NCBI GenBank assembly: GCA_963741495.1
Contig: CAVUID010000018.1
Span: 62,001-126,000, forward strand
Reading direction: 5' to 3'
Length of the DNA stretch: 64,000 bases
From: Sulfurimicrobium sp963741495
Lineage (GTDB): Bacteria; Pseudomonadota; Gammaproteobacteria; Burkholderiales; Sulfuricellaceae
The notes below the pieces were generated by a model. The model was not told where the DNA came from. It did not search any database and worked only from the letters and a program-made list of their open reading frames with translations. This document shows positions 1-8,371 of this stretch, in pieces. Both the position numbers and the translations under genes were made by a program. Each line of letters starts with the position of its first letter. The first letter of the stretch is position 1.

Positions 1-154
1 TTTTCTTGCCGCTCGGCCCGCCTTCCTGGCGTATGGCCACTACGGAAGGCTCGTCAAGAACGATGCCTTTGCCGCGCACGTAAATCAGGGTGTTGGCAGT
101 ACCCAGGTCGATTGCCAGATCAGTGGAAAAATAGCCGCGTAGGAATCCAAACAT
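1..154 (-). CDS. mreB: Rod-shape actin homologue MreB, N-terminal fragment
   Basis: The first 51 codons of MreB, the actin-like ATPase that forms membrane filaments guiding lateral cell-wall synthesis. The peptide begins MFGFLRGYFSTDLAIDLGTA, with the family's amphipathic start and the phosphate-1 loop DLGTANTL, followed by YVRGKGIVLDEPSVVAI. The rest of the gene lies beyond the window edge. It is divergent from gatC, an arrangement common in betaproteobacteria, so the roughly 90 bp between them should hold both promoters; I see no convincing -35/-10 pair for either. Identification is firm from the N-terminus alone. Confidence 0.95.
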   Translation of the reverse strand, partial: MFGFLRGYFSTDLAIDLGTANTLIYVRGKGIVLDEPSVVAIRQEGGPSGKK

Positions 155-247
155 ACATGTTTCTCTTGGTCTAGGAAGGTGCTTCGGTAAAATGAATTAT
201 GATAACCTATTAAGCTTGTTTAATTAAGTTTCACCAGGGTGAATTTT

Positions 248-535
248 ATGTCATTGACGCTGGACGAAGTAAAACGTATCGCTCACCTGGCCCGGATCGA
301 GGTCAGCGAAAGCGAGGCAGAGACGTATCTTGCGCAGCTTTCCAGTATTTTCGGGCTGGTGGAAGAAATGCAGGCGGTGGATACCAGCGGGATCGAGCCC
401 ATGGCCCATGCTCAGGACGTGGTGCTGCGCCTGCGCGAGGATGCCGTAAGCGAAGCGAATCGCCGCGAAGCCTATCAGGCAGTGGCGCCGCAGGTGGAAG
501 CTGGGCTGTATCTGGTTCCCAAAGTTATAGAGTGA
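248..535 (+). CDS. gatC: Asp-tRNA(Asn)/Glu-tRNA(Gln) amidotransferase subunit C
   Basis: GatC, the small 95-residue subunit that stabilises the GatCAB amidotransferase, which converts misacylated Glu-tRNA(Gln) and/or Asp-tRNA(Asn) to the correct amide form. The family pattern LTLDEVKRIAHLARIEVSE is followed by the conserved tail LREDAVSEANRREAYQ and a C-terminal ending in GLYLVPKVIE. I start at ATG 248, which gives the usual family length and sits about 8 nt after an AGGGTGA-like ribosome site; a GTG at 239 would add three residues. It opens the gatC-gatA-gatB operon. Its stop codon lies inside the first unit of a 7-bp repeat array that fills the gap to gatA. Confidence 0.95.
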   Translation: MSLTLDEVKRIAHLARIEVSESEAETYLAQLSSIFGLVEEMQAVDTSGIEPMAHAQDVVLRLREDAVSEANRREAYQAVAPQVEAGLYLVPKVIE

Positions 536-612
536 GGAGTAAAGAGTGAAGCGTGAAAAGTGAAAGGTGAAATGGGAAAACCCCTTCACACTTCACTTTT
601 CACGCTTCACTT
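532..612 (+). repeat. Heptamer-unit inverted repeat array between gatC and gatA
   Basis: Consecutive 7-bp units starting GTGA/GTAA (GTGAGGA, GTAAAGA, GTGAAGC, GTGAAAA, GTGAAAG, GTGAAAT) run from 532 to 573, and their reverse complements (TTCACAC, TTCACTT, TTCACGC, TTCACTT) run from 585 to 612. The arms 545-571 and 585-611 match at 25 of 27 positions, so the transcript could fold into a long hairpin. The array contains the gatC stop codon and ends just before the gatA start, leaving gatA without an obvious Shine-Dalgarno sequence. Confidence 0.85.
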
Positions 613-621
613 CACATTGTG

Positions 622-2085
622 ATGATAAATAGCACCCTGAAAGAATTATCCGGCCTGCTGGCTGCGAAGAAAGTCTCAAGCGTCGAGCTGACGCAAACGT
701 TTCTGAAACGCATCGATGAACTGAATCCCTCGCTAAATGCCTTCATCACGGTGAACGCAGACAAGAGCCTGGCCCAGGCGCGCGCGGCGGATGAGCGTAT
801 CGCGGCGGGCAAGGGGGAGTTACTGACCGGCATCCCGTTGGCACAGAAGGATATTTTCTGCGCGCAGGACTGGCTTTCCACCTGCGGTTCGAAAATGCTG
901 GCCAATTTCTCCGCGCCATACGACGCCCACGTGATCGAGCAGTTCAACCGTGCTGGCGCGGTGAATCTGGGCAAGACCAACATGGACGAGTTTGCCATGG
1001 GCTCGAGCAACGAGACCTCCTATTTCGGCAAGGTCAAAAACCCGTGGGATCTGGATCGGGTGCCCGGCGGCAGTTCCGGCGGCTCCGCTGCTGCCGTGGC
1101 GGCGCGCCTGTGCCCCGCAGCAACCGGCACGGATACCGGCGGCTCCATTCGCCAGCCTGCGGCGCTGGTCGGGATTACCGGCCTCAAGCCGACTTACGGC
1201 ACGGTGTCGCGCTACGGCATGATTGCTTTCGCCTCCTCGCTCGATCAGGCCGGACCCATGGCCAGAAGTGCCGAGGACTGCGCCCTGATGATGAATGTCA
1301 TGGCCGGTTTCGACAGCCGCGATTCGACCAGCCTGGAGCGGGAGAAAGAAGATTACACCCGCGACCTGAATCAGCCGCTTAAGGGCCTGAAAATCGGCCT
1401 TCCCAGGGAGTATTTTGCCGAAGGCCTGTCTGCGGACGTGGCCAAGGCGGTGGAAGCTGCGCTGGCCGAATACCGCAAGCTGGGTGCCGAGACCGTCGAA
1501 ATCAGCCTGCCCAACACCCGCCTTTCCATCCCGGTGTATTACGTACTGGCACCGGCCGAGGCCAGTTCCAATCTGGCGCGCTACGACGGCGTCCGCTACG
1601 GCTATCGTGCACCGGAATATGGCGACCTGACCGACATGTACCAGAAAAGCCGCGCCCAGGGCTTCGGCGCCGAGGTCAAGCGACGCATCATGATCGGCAC
1701 CTATGTGCTGTCCGCCGGTTACTACGATGCTTACTACATTCAGGCGCAGAAACTGCGCCGCCTGATCGCGCAGGATTTCGAGGCGGCTTTCAAGCAGTGC
1801 GACGTGATCATGGGACCGACCTCGCCGAGTACCGCCTTCAAGCTGGGTGAGAAGAGCGATGACCCGGTTTCCATGTATCTGTCGGACATTTACACCATCG
1901 CCGTGAATCTGGCCGGCCTGCCCGGCATGTCCGTGCCATGCGGTTTCGGTGACAATGGCTTGCCGGTGGGCTTGCAGATCGTGGGCAATTATTTTGCCGA
2001 AGCCAGAATGCTGAATGTGGCGCACCAGTACCAGATGGCGACGGACTGGCATGCGCGGCTGCCTCTCCTCACCCCTCACCCCTAA
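622..2085 (+). CDS. gatA: Asp-tRNA(Asn)/Glu-tRNA(Gln) amidotransferase subunit A
   Basis: GatA, the 487-residue glutaminase subunit of GatCAB; it releases ammonia from glutamine for transamidation on GatB. The amidase-signature fold is clear: catalytic Lys in LAQKDIF, the glycine/serine stretch GGSSGGSAAAVAARL and the catalytic Ser in GTDTGGSIRQPA. I start at ATG 622 because homologues begin MIN; GTG 619 immediately upstream is possible. The last residues, LPLLTPHP, are encoded by a CCTCACC-type 7-bp repeat that also supplies the TAA stop, so the native C-terminus has probably been replaced or extended. gatB follows after 20 nt. Confidence 0.96.
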   Translation: MINSTLKELSGLLAAKKVSSVELTQTFLKRIDELNPSLNAFITVNADKSLAQARAADERIAAGKGELLTGIPLAQKDIFCAQDWLSTCGSKMLANFSAPYDAHVIEQFNRAGAVNLGKTNMDEFAMGSSNETSYFGKVKNPWDLDRVPGGSSGGSAAAVAARLCPAATGTDTGGSIRQPAALVGITGLKPTYGTVSRYGMIAFASSLDQAGPMARSAEDCALMMNVMAGFDSRDSTSLEREKEDYTRDLNQPLKGLKIGLPREYFAEGLSADVAKAVEAALAEYRKLGAETVEISLPNTRLSIPVYYVLAPAEASSNLARYDGVRYGYRAPEYGDLTDMYQKSRAQGFGAEVKRRIMIGTYVLSAGYYDAYYIQAQKLRRLIAQDFEAAFKQCDVIMGPTSPSTAFKLGEKSDDPVSMYLSDIYTIAVNLAGLPGMSVPCGFGDNGLPVGLQIVGNYFAEARMLNVAHQYQMATDWHARLPLLTPHP

Positions 2086-2094
2086 CTCCTCACG
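2067..2094 (+). repeat. Four 7-bp units at the gatA 3' end
   Basis: Four abutting heptamers, CCTCACC, CCTCACC, CCTAACT and CCTCACG. The third contains the gatA stop codon and the fourth runs into the GAGG ribosome site of gatB. They belong to the same degenerate family as the arrays at 532, 11497 and 13322. Confidence 0.75.
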
Positions 2095-2105
2095 AGGTCT
2101 TAAAC

Positions 2106-3560
2106 ATGCAATGGGAAGTCGTGATCGGGCTGGAAACGCATGCCCAACTCAACACCATCACCAAGATTTTTTCCGGGGCGGCTACCGCCTATGGCGCCGA
2201 GCCCAATACCCAGGCATGCGCCGTGGATCTGGCCTTGCCGGGCGTGCTGCCGGTGTTCAACCGTGCAGCCGCTGAAAAAGCGGTCAGATTCGGCCTGGCT
2301 GTCGGCGCGCGCATCAATCGCAAATCGGTATTCGAGCGCAAGAATTACTTCTATCCGGATTTGCCCAAGGGCTACCAGACCACCCAGCTCGAACTGCCTA
2401 TCGTGGCCGAGGGCGGGACGCTGCGCATCCAGGTCCCATCGACAGGCTCAGGGCAAGCCTACGAAAAAGACATCCGCATTACCCGCGCCCACATGGAAGA
2501 GGACGCCGGCAAATCGCTGCACGAGGATTTCCACGGCATGACCGGCATCGACCTCAACCGTGCCGGCACGCCGCTGGTCGAGATCGTCACCGAGCCCGAC
2601 ATGAGCAGCAGTGCCGAAGCAGTGGCCTACGCCAAGGCGCTGCATTCGCTGGTGCGCTGGATCGGCATCTGCGACGGCAATATGCAGGAAGGCTCGTTCC
2701 GCTGCGACGCCAATGTCTCGGTGCGGATCAAGGGCACGGAAAAACTCGGCACGCGTTGCGAAATCAAGAACCTCAATTCTTTCAAATTCCTGGAAAAAGC
2801 GATCGACTATGAAGTCCGGCGCCAGATCGAACTGATTGAGGATGGCGGCCGGGTGGTGCAGGAAACCCGCCTCTATGATCCGGATCGTGACGAGACCCGT
2901 TCCATGCGCTCCAAGGAAGAGGCCAACGATTATCGCTATTTCCCTGATCCAGACCTGCTGCCGCTGGTGGTGAGCGATGCCTACATCGAGGAAATACGCA
3001 GCAAACTGCCGGAACTGCCGCAGGCCAAACGCGAGCGCTTCATCAGCGAATACAGCCTGCCGGCCTATGACGCCGGTGTGCTCACTTCGGCGCGCGAGTT
3101 GGCGGACTATTTCGAAGCCACGGCCAAAGCGTTAGGCGGCGAAGCCAAGCTGGCAGCCAACTGGATCATGGGCGACCTTTCCGCCGCGCTCAACAAGGAA
3201 GGGATGGACATCGACGCCAGCCCTATCTCAAGTGCCCAGTTGGCTGGCCTCCTGAAGCGTATTCAGGACAACACCATTTCCGGCAAAATTGCCAAGGAAG
3301 TGTTTGCTGCGATGTGGAACGGCGAAGGAGAAGCGGATGCCGTCATCGAGGCCAAGGGGCTGAAGCAGGTTTCCGACAGTGGCGCCATCGAAAAGATCAT
3401 CGATGAAATCATCGCGGCCAACCCGGGCCAGGTCGCGGAATATCGTTCCGGCAAGGACAAACTGTTCGGCTTTTTCGTCGGCCAGGCGATGAAGGCCAGC
3501 AAAGGCAAGGCCAATCCGGCTCAATTGAACGAGATCCTGAAGCAGAAACTGGCGGGCTGA
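2106..3560 (+). CDS. gatB: Asp-tRNA(Asn)/Glu-tRNA(Gln) amidotransferase subunit B
   Basis: GatB, 484 residues, the kinase/transamidase subunit that activates the misacylated tRNA with ATP and receives ammonia from GatA. It shows the N-terminal MQWEVVIGLETHAQL, the metal/ATP-site region DLPKGYQTTQLELPI, THMEEDAGKS-like RAHMEEDAGKSLHED, DLNRAGTPLVEIVTEPD and the C-terminal helical/tail domain ending LNEILKQKLAG. A good GAGGT ribosome site lies 9 nt upstream. Residues 111-118 (PSTGSGQA, 2436-2459) interrupt a loop that is short in relatives and match the translation of a widespread bacterial short repeat, so this looks like an in-frame repeat insertion in an otherwise intact gene. Confidence 0.96.
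   Translation: MQWEVVIGLETHAQLNTITKIFSGAATAYGAEPNTQACAVDLALPGVLPVFNRAAAEKAVRFGLAVGARINRKSVFERKNYFYPDLPKGYQTTQLELPIVAEGGTLRIQVPSTGSGQAYEKDIRITRAHMEEDAGKSLHEDFHGMTGIDLNRAGTPLVEIVTEPDMSSSAEAVAYAKALHSLVRWIGICDGNMQEGSFRCDANVSVRIKGTEKLGTRCEIKNLNSFKFLEKAIDYEVRRQIELIEDGGRVVQETRLYDPDRDETRSMRSKEEANDYRYFPDPDLLPLVVSDAYIEEIRSKLPELPQAKRERFISEYSLPAYDAGVLTSARELADYFEATAKALGGEAKLAANWIMGDLSAALNKEGMDIDASPISSAQLAGLLKRIQDNTISGKIAKEVFAAMWNGEGEADAVIEAKGLKQVSDSGAIEKIIDEIIAANPGQVAEYRSGKDKLFGFFVGQAMKASKGKANPAQLNEILKQKLAG
2436..2459 (+). repeat. TCGACAGGCTCAGGGC-type short repeat inserted in gatB
   Basis: The 24 bp encode PSTGSGQA and contain the core TCGACAGGCTCAGGGCA, a short sequence I know as a dispersed repeat in many bacterial genomes. 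It sits in frame in a surface loop between two conserved GatB segments (LPIVAEGGTLRIQV and YEKDIRITRAHMEE). Only one copy is seen in this window, so repeat status rests on prior knowledge. Confidence 0.65.
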
Positions 3561-3577
3561 ACCTCTCAGTCCTGGAA

Positions 3578-3613
3578 ACAGAAAGGGGGCCGAACCGGCC
3601 CCCTTTCTGTTTT
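3578..3613 (+). terminator. Rho-independent terminator after gatB
   Basis: A perfect 14-bp stem (ACAGAAAGGGGGCC paired with its complement at 3597-3610), a 5-nt loop and a short T run. It lies 17 bp after the gatB stop and 20 bp from the convergent DUF4124 gene, so it may serve both strands. Confidence 0.85.
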
Positions 3614-3633
3614 GTGCTGTCCTCATTCTGACG

Positions 3634-4275
3634 CTACTGGGATGTCTGTCTTTGTGATGCGGCAGGCGGCAGCCCTTTTAGTTCACGAAAGCGTCTTTTG
3701 TCGTCCTCGAAGCGAGCCTTGACGGCGTCGAACTCCTGTCTGGATTTTTCCAGGCTGTCCTGAAATCGTCTGATTTCTGCTTCAGTGGCCACAATTTCGT
3801 TATGCAGGTCGTCAGGGACAGGCTTTCCCCTTTTGACATGAAGCTTTTTTTGCTTGTCCAGCCCATCAAGGCGGCCCTGCACGGACTTGATGCGCAACTG
3901 GATGCCATCAATGCGGGTTTGGGCGGCGACCAGGTTGCGGTCACGCGCCAGATCGATTTCGTTTTCATTGGAATAGCTGAGCAGCAATGCCCTGTCGCGG
4001 CGCTGCTGCTCCACGGCTTTTTGCTCATTTTCCTTTTTCTTGGCTGCCTCATCGGCTTGGGCTTGCATTTCTTCATCCGTCAGGTGGGTGGTTTTTTTCT
4101 TTTCCATGCCCCTGGCCGTGATTTCACTGGAAGAGCGGCATTTGGCTTCCACTTCGGGTGGAATGGAATCCCCGTAATAGACGCGGCCCTTGTCGTCTAC
4201 ACATTTCTTGAGTGGGGCCGCTTGTGCAGCGCCAATGCTGAGTGCCGTGGTGATGAGGATAATCAAGGTTTTCAC
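3634..4275 (-). CDS. Exported DUF4124-domain coiled-coil protein
   Basis: A 213-residue protein with a signal peptide (MKTLIILITTALSIGAAQA, cleavage expected after residue 19) followed by a DUF4124 module (KKCVDDKGRVYYGDSIPPEV). The remaining 150 residues are charged and helical, rich in Lys, Glu and Gln, with a likely coiled coil at about 75-200. DUF4124 proteins are common periplasmic proteins of unknown function in beta- and gammaproteobacteria. It lies 10 nt downstream of pyrE on the same strand and is probably cotranscribed. No enzymatic motif is visible. A second DUF4124 protein sits in the hyp operon near the other end of the window. Confidence 0.8.
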   Translation of the reverse strand: MKTLIILITTALSIGAAQAAPLKKCVDDKGRVYYGDSIPPEVEAKCRSSSEITARGMEKKKTTHLTDEEMQAQADEAAKKKENEQKAVEQQRRDRALLLSYSNENEIDLARDRNLVAAQTRIDGIQLRIKSVQGRLDGLDKQKKLHVKRGKPVPDDLHNEIVATEAEIRRFQDSLEKSRQEFDAVKARFEDDKRRFRELKGLPPAASQRQTSQ

Positions 4276-4285
4276 GGTTTTTTCC

Positions 4286-4927
4286 TTATTTCACGCCATA
4301 TTGATTGCGGTAAGCGGCTACCGCGTCCTGATACTGGGCCATCTCGGGGTGGTGCTGCAAGTAGCCGGTCAAGCTGTCGAGATCGGCAATGCTGATAACG
4401 GGGATACTGTAACTCTGGCTGACTTCCTGCACGGCTGAAAGTGCGCCCGTGCCGCGTTCCATGCGGTCCAGAGCGATGGCTACGCCGCAGGGCTGGGCTT
4501 CATGCCTGCGAATCAGGTCCACCGACTCGCGCACCGAAGTGCCGGCGGAAATCACATCATCCACGATCAGTACCCTGCCCTGCAAGGGCGCGCCAATCAG
4601 GGTGCCGCCTTCGCCGTGGTCTTTGGCTTCCTTGCGGTTGAAACAGTAGGGCACATTACGCCCCTGTTCGGCAAGTGCAATGGCCACCGCCGCTGCCAGC
4701 GGAATGCCCTTGTAGGCCGGGCCGAACAGCATGTCGAAATCCAGGCCGGCAGCAAGGATGGCTTTGGCGTAAAATTGCCCGAGTTTCTGCAGGGCCACGC
4801 CATCGTTGAACAGGCCGGCATTGAAAAAATAAGGCGACAGCCGCCCCGCCTTGGTCTTGAATTCACCAAAGCACAGCACCTTGCGCTGGATGGCGAAGTC
4901 GATAAAGTCCTGTCTGAAATCGGTCAT
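4286..4927 (-). CDS. pyrE: Orotate phosphoribosyltransferase
   Basis: PyrE transfers ribose-5-phosphate from PRPP to orotate, giving OMP in de novo pyrimidine synthesis. The 213-residue length is standard. The PRPP-binding signature VLIVDDVISAGTS is intact, as are the flexible catalytic loop RKEAKDHGEGG and the N-terminal FGEFKTKAGRLSPYFFNAG. It is divergent from exonuclease III, with only 24 bp between the starts, an arrangement common in betaproteobacteria. Confidence 0.96.
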   Translation of the reverse strand: MTDFRQDFIDFAIQRKVLCFGEFKTKAGRLSPYFFNAGLFNDGVALQKLGQFYAKAILAAGLDFDMLFGPAYKGIPLAAAVAIALAEQGRNVPYCFNRKEAKDHGEGGTLIGAPLQGRVLIVDDVISAGTSVRESVDLIRRHEAQPCGVAIALDRMERGTGALSAVQEVSQSYSIPVISIADLDSLTGYLQHHPEMAQYQDAVAAYRNQYGVK

Positions 4928-4951
4928 GATGCAATCTGAATTAGAGGATTA

Positions 4952-5733
4952 ATGTTGCGTATTATATCTGCAAATCTTAACGGTATTCGCTCTGCGGCCA
5001 GCAAGGGCTTCTTTGACTGGCTGGCGAAGCAGGACGCGGACGTGATCTGCGTCCAGGAACTCAAGGCCCAGGCTGCCGACATGAAACCGGAAATGCTCCA
5101 TCCTGATGGCTACCATGGCTGTTTCCATTATGCCGAAAAGAAGGGCTACAGCGGCGTGGGCATCTACTCGAAAAGCAAGCCGGACAGGGTTGTCGAGGGT
5201 CTGGGCATTGCCGACATCGACGCCGAGGGGCGCTACCTGCAGGCTGATTTCGGCAAGCTCTCGGTTATTTCGCTCTATCTGCCTTCCGGCTCCAGTTCGC
5301 GAGGAGCGCCAGCAGGTGAAGTTCTATTTCCTCGAACGCTTCCTGCCGCACCTGCGCGAACTCAAGGCCAGTGGGCGCGAAATCGTCCTTTGCGGCGACT
5401 GGAACATCGCCCACAAGGAAATCGACCTGAAGAACTGGAAATCCAACCAGAAAAATTCCGGCTTCCTGCCCGAGGAACGCGCCTGGCTGACCCACGTTTT
5501 CGATCAGGTCGGCTGGGTGGACGTCTATCGTCGCCTGTATCCCGATTCACACCGGCGAGGCCTATACCTGGTGGTCGAATCGCGGCCAGGCCTGGGCCAA
5601 GAACGTGGGCTGGCGCATCGACTACCAGATCGCCACCCCGGGCATAGCCGAAAAAGCAACGCAGGCCGCGGTCTACAAGGACGAGCGGTTTTCCGACCAC
5701 GCGCCGCTGATCATTGACTACGAACATGACTGA
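4952..5733 (+). CDS. xth: Exodeoxyribonuclease III (two frame changes)
   Basis: AP endonuclease / 3'-5' exonuclease of the Xth/ExoA family, acting in base-excision repair. About 259 residues when read across two frame changes. Segment 1 gives MLRIISANLNGIRSA and ICVQELKAQ (metal-binding Glu); segment 2 gives LCGDWNIAHKEIDLKNWK (catalytic Asp and Asn); segment 3 gives YTWWSNRGQAWAKNVGWRID and the final FSDHAPL with the catalytic His. One extra base at about 5300 and another at about 5547 break the frame; removing them restores a full-length enzyme with every catalytic motif. I read them as sequence errors, although a recent pseudogene cannot be excluded. The stop overlaps the start of the next gene. 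Confidence 0.88.
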
Positions 5734-7119
5734 GCAATCGAGCACCGGAACTTCGGGCAGCTTGGCGCGAGGCCTTCAAGGTCTATACCCATCCGCGAGT
5801 GGCGGGCATGCTGCTGCTCGGCTTTTCCGCCGGGCTGCCACTGCTGCTGGTACTGGGCACGCTGTCGTTCTGGCTGCGCGAGGCCGGCATCGATCGCGCC
5901 ACCATCGGCTTCCTGAGCTGGATCGGGCTGGCTTATGGTTTCAAATGGATGTGGGCGCCGCTGGTGGATCGCCTGCCCCTGCCCTTGCTGCATCGCTGGC
6001 TGGGGCGCCGGCGCAGCTGGCTGCTGTTTGCCCAGGTCGGTATCGCCTGTCGCTCTGGTCGGGGTGGCGCTGTCGGATCCGCAACAGAATCTTTATCAAC
6101 TGGTCGGCTTCGCCCTGTTGACGGCCTTTCTTTCTGCCACCCAGGACATCGCGCTCGATGCCTACCGCATCGAGGCGGTAAAGGAAAGCATGCAGGGCGC
6201 GATGGCGGCCACCTACCAGGCGGGCTACCGCCTCGCCATGATCACCGCTTCCGCCGGGGCGCTGTGGATCGCGGCCGGCATCGCCGGCGGGGACGGCTAT
6301 CATTACGAGGCCTGGCAGGGCACTTACCTCGCCATGGCCGGGCTGATGCTGGTCGGCATGGTTGTCACGCTGCTCCTGCCGGAGCCGGAAACCAATGGGC
6401 TGTCGCAGAGCCGGCAGGATGAAATCTCCATGGCGCAGGAACTGGCGCACCATCCCTGGCTGCCGCCGCGTGCGGCGCGCGCCGTGGCCTGGGTCTACGG
6501 CGCGGCGATCAGCCCGCTGCTCGATTTCGTGCGCCGCTATCGCTGGCAGGCGGTGCTGATCCTGGCGCTCATCGCCACCTACCGCATTTCCGATGTGGTG
6601 ATGGGGGTGATGTCGAATCCGTTCTACGTGGACATGGGCTATACCAAGGAGGAAGTCGCCACGGTTTCCAAGGTCTTCGGCGTGATCATGACCATCGTCG
6701 GCGCTGCGCTGGGCGGGCTGCTCACGGTGCGTTTCGGGGTGATGCGCATCCTGTTCGTCGGCGCGCTCCTGTCGGCCGCGACCAATGTGCTGTTCGCCTG
6801 GCTGGCTGGGCGCGGCCATGACGTGACCGGCCTGATTTTCGTGGTCTCTGCCGACAATCTCTCGGCGGGTATCGCCAGCAGCGCTTTCGTCGCCTACCTC
6901 TCGGGCCTGACCAACGTGGCCTATTCGGCCACGCAGTACGCCCTGTTCAGTTCGCTCATGCTGCTGCTGCCGAAATTCATCGCCGGTTTTTCCGGCGTGG
7001 CGGTGAACGCCTTCGGCTATGCGGCATTCTTCAACACCACGGCCCTGCTCGGCCTGCCTGTGCTGTTTCTGGTGGTGCTTGCCGCACGCGCGCATGACAG
7101 GGCGAAAGAGAATCCATGA
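5726..7119 (+). CDS. ampG: AmpG-like major facilitator permease (two frame changes)
   Basis: A 12-helix inner-membrane transporter of the AmpG group, which brings muropeptides from cell-wall turnover back into the cytoplasm. The start region HPRVAGMLLLGFSAGLPLL, the loop FKWMWAPLVDRLPLP and ATQDIALDAYRIE are characteristic. About 463 residues if single extra bases at about 5762 and 6048 are removed; the remaining 1.07 kb is one clean frame. The start, ATG 5726, overlaps the exonuclease stop by 8 nt. The two indels fall in the N-terminal third and leave no other damage, so I favour sequencing error. The exact substrate cannot be read from sequence. Confidence 0.8.
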
Positions 7120-7781
7120 ACGAATACAGCCTGCTCGCGCTCTTCGTGACCGGCCTCCTGGGCGGCACCCATTGCGTCGGCATGTGCGGCGGGATCGTCG
7201 CCGCCATTTCCATGCAGCTGCCGGGACAGGGCACGCGCTTCAGCTATCACTTCGCCTACAATGCCGGCCGCATCCTTAGCTATGCCGTTGCCGGCGGGCT
7301 GGCTGGCGCGGTGGGCGCAAGCACCTTGCTGCTGGAGGGCATGTGGCCGGTGCAGCAGGGTCTGTATGCGCTGGCGAACCTCATGCTGATCGCATTGGGG
7401 CTTTATCTGGCGGGTTTGTGGCAGGCAGTGACGCAGATCGAGCGTCTTGGCGGGCTGTTGTGGCGTCGCATCCAGCCATTCTCGAAAACCCTGCTACCGG
7501 TACGCAATCCGGGTCAGGCCTTCCTGCTCGGGATGCTGTGGGGCTGGCTGCCGTGCGGCCTGGTGTACAGCGTGCTGATTACCGCGCTGGCCAGCGGCAG
7601 CGCGCTTTCCGGGATGACGGCCATGCTGGCTTTCGGACTTGGTACCTTGCCCAATCTTATTGCCATGGGCCTGTTCGCCCAGCAGTTGCAGGCGTTTACC
7701 CGTCACCTCTGGGTGCGGCGGGTGGCGGGCTTGCTGGTGGCTGGGTTCGGTGTATGGGGTTTGGCGCGCCTGGTGCTTTAA
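7116..7781 (+). CDS. TauE/SafE-like (DsbD_2-type) membrane protein
   Basis: A 221-residue polytopic protein of about six helices. It carries two related repeats with the conserved helix motifs GGTHCVGMCGGIV (paired Cys) and GMLWGWLPCGLVYS. This is the family annotated as sulfite exporter TauE/SafE or urease accessory UreH-like membrane domain; members near cbb3 oxidase genes have been linked to copper or cytochrome assembly, but there is no such neighbour here. The start overlaps the AmpG-like stop by 4 nt (ATGA), so the two are translationally coupled. The substrate is unknown. Confidence 0.75.
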   Translation: MNEYSLLALFVTGLLGGTHCVGMCGGIVAAISMQLPGQGTRFSYHFAYNAGRILSYAVAGGLAGAVGASTLLLEGMWPVQQGLYALANLMLIALGLYLAGLWQAVTQIERLGGLLWRRIQPFSKTLLPVRNPGQAFLLGMLWGWLPCGLVYSVLITALASGSALSGMTAMLAFGLGTLPNLIAMGLFAQQLQAFTRHLWVRRVAGLLVAGFGVWGLARLVL

Positions 7782-8371
7782 GCGCGTTCGATCCGGTATG
7801 CCGCGACGCTGCCGCGAATGTTCGGCAGCAAGCCGATTTTTCGTTCGCCATCCATCACCACCCGTTCCAGGATGCGGATGTTGCGCTGGGCGCAGAATGC
7901 CTCGAAATCCCTGACGGTGCAGAGATGGATGTTGGGCGTGTCATACCACTGGTAGGGCAGCCGGGGCGAAACCGGCATGTAGCCCTGCAGCACCTGCACG
8001 CGATGGCGCCAGTAGCCGAAGTTGGGGAAGGCGACGATGGCCTGCTTGCCGACGCGCAGCATTTCAGCAACGACCTGCTCGATGTGGCGCATGGCCTGCA
8101 GGGTTTGCGACAGGATGACGAAATCGAAGGAATCCGCCTCGAAGCCGGACAGGCCCGCGTCAAGGTCATTCTGAATCACGTTGAGGCCTTTTTGCACACA
8201 GGCGAGGATATTCGCATCCTTGATGTCCACGCCGTAGCCGTGCGCCTGACGGCTGTCCTTGAGGTATTTCAGCAGGGTGCCGTCGCCGCAGCCCAGGTCG
8301 AGCACGCGCGAGCCTGGCTTCACCCAGGCCGCGATGGTTTCGAAATCGTGACGTACTGTCGTGTTGGTCAT
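7778..8371 (-). CDS. metW: Methionine biosynthesis protein MetW
   Basis: A 197-residue class I SAM-dependent methyltransferase-like protein, the usual partner of MetX in homoserine acylation. Motif I is VLDLGCGDGTLL, followed by GVDIKDANILAC and the signature SQTLQAMRHIEQVVAEMLRVG. I start at ATG 8371 (MTNTTVRHDFE), which matches relatives and overlaps the stop of the upstream small gene by an ATGA. The 3' end is convergent with, and overlaps by 4 nt, the TauE/SafE-like gene. Confidence 0.93.
   Translation of the reverse strand: MTNTTVRHDFETIAAWVKPGSRVLDLGCGDGTLLKYLKDSRQAHGYGVDIKDANILACVQKGLNVIQNDLDAGLSGFEADSFDFVILSQTLQAMRHIEQVVAEMLRVGKQAIVAFPNFGYWRHRVQVLQGYMPVSPRLPYQWYDTPNIHLCTVRDFEAFCAQRNIRILERVVMDGERKIGLLPNIRGSVAAYRIERA

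Noticed and set aside
5941..7095. A 384-codon minus-strand frame opposite the AmpG-like gene
   Set aside because: Repetitive His/Gln/Arg-rich composition and overlap with a clear membrane transporter identify it as a shadow.
4952..7119. Pseudogene status for exonuclease III and the AmpG-like permease
   Set aside because: Each break is one extra base, with no loss of motifs or other damage, and the same pattern hits essential genes elsewhere in the window; sequence error is more likely.
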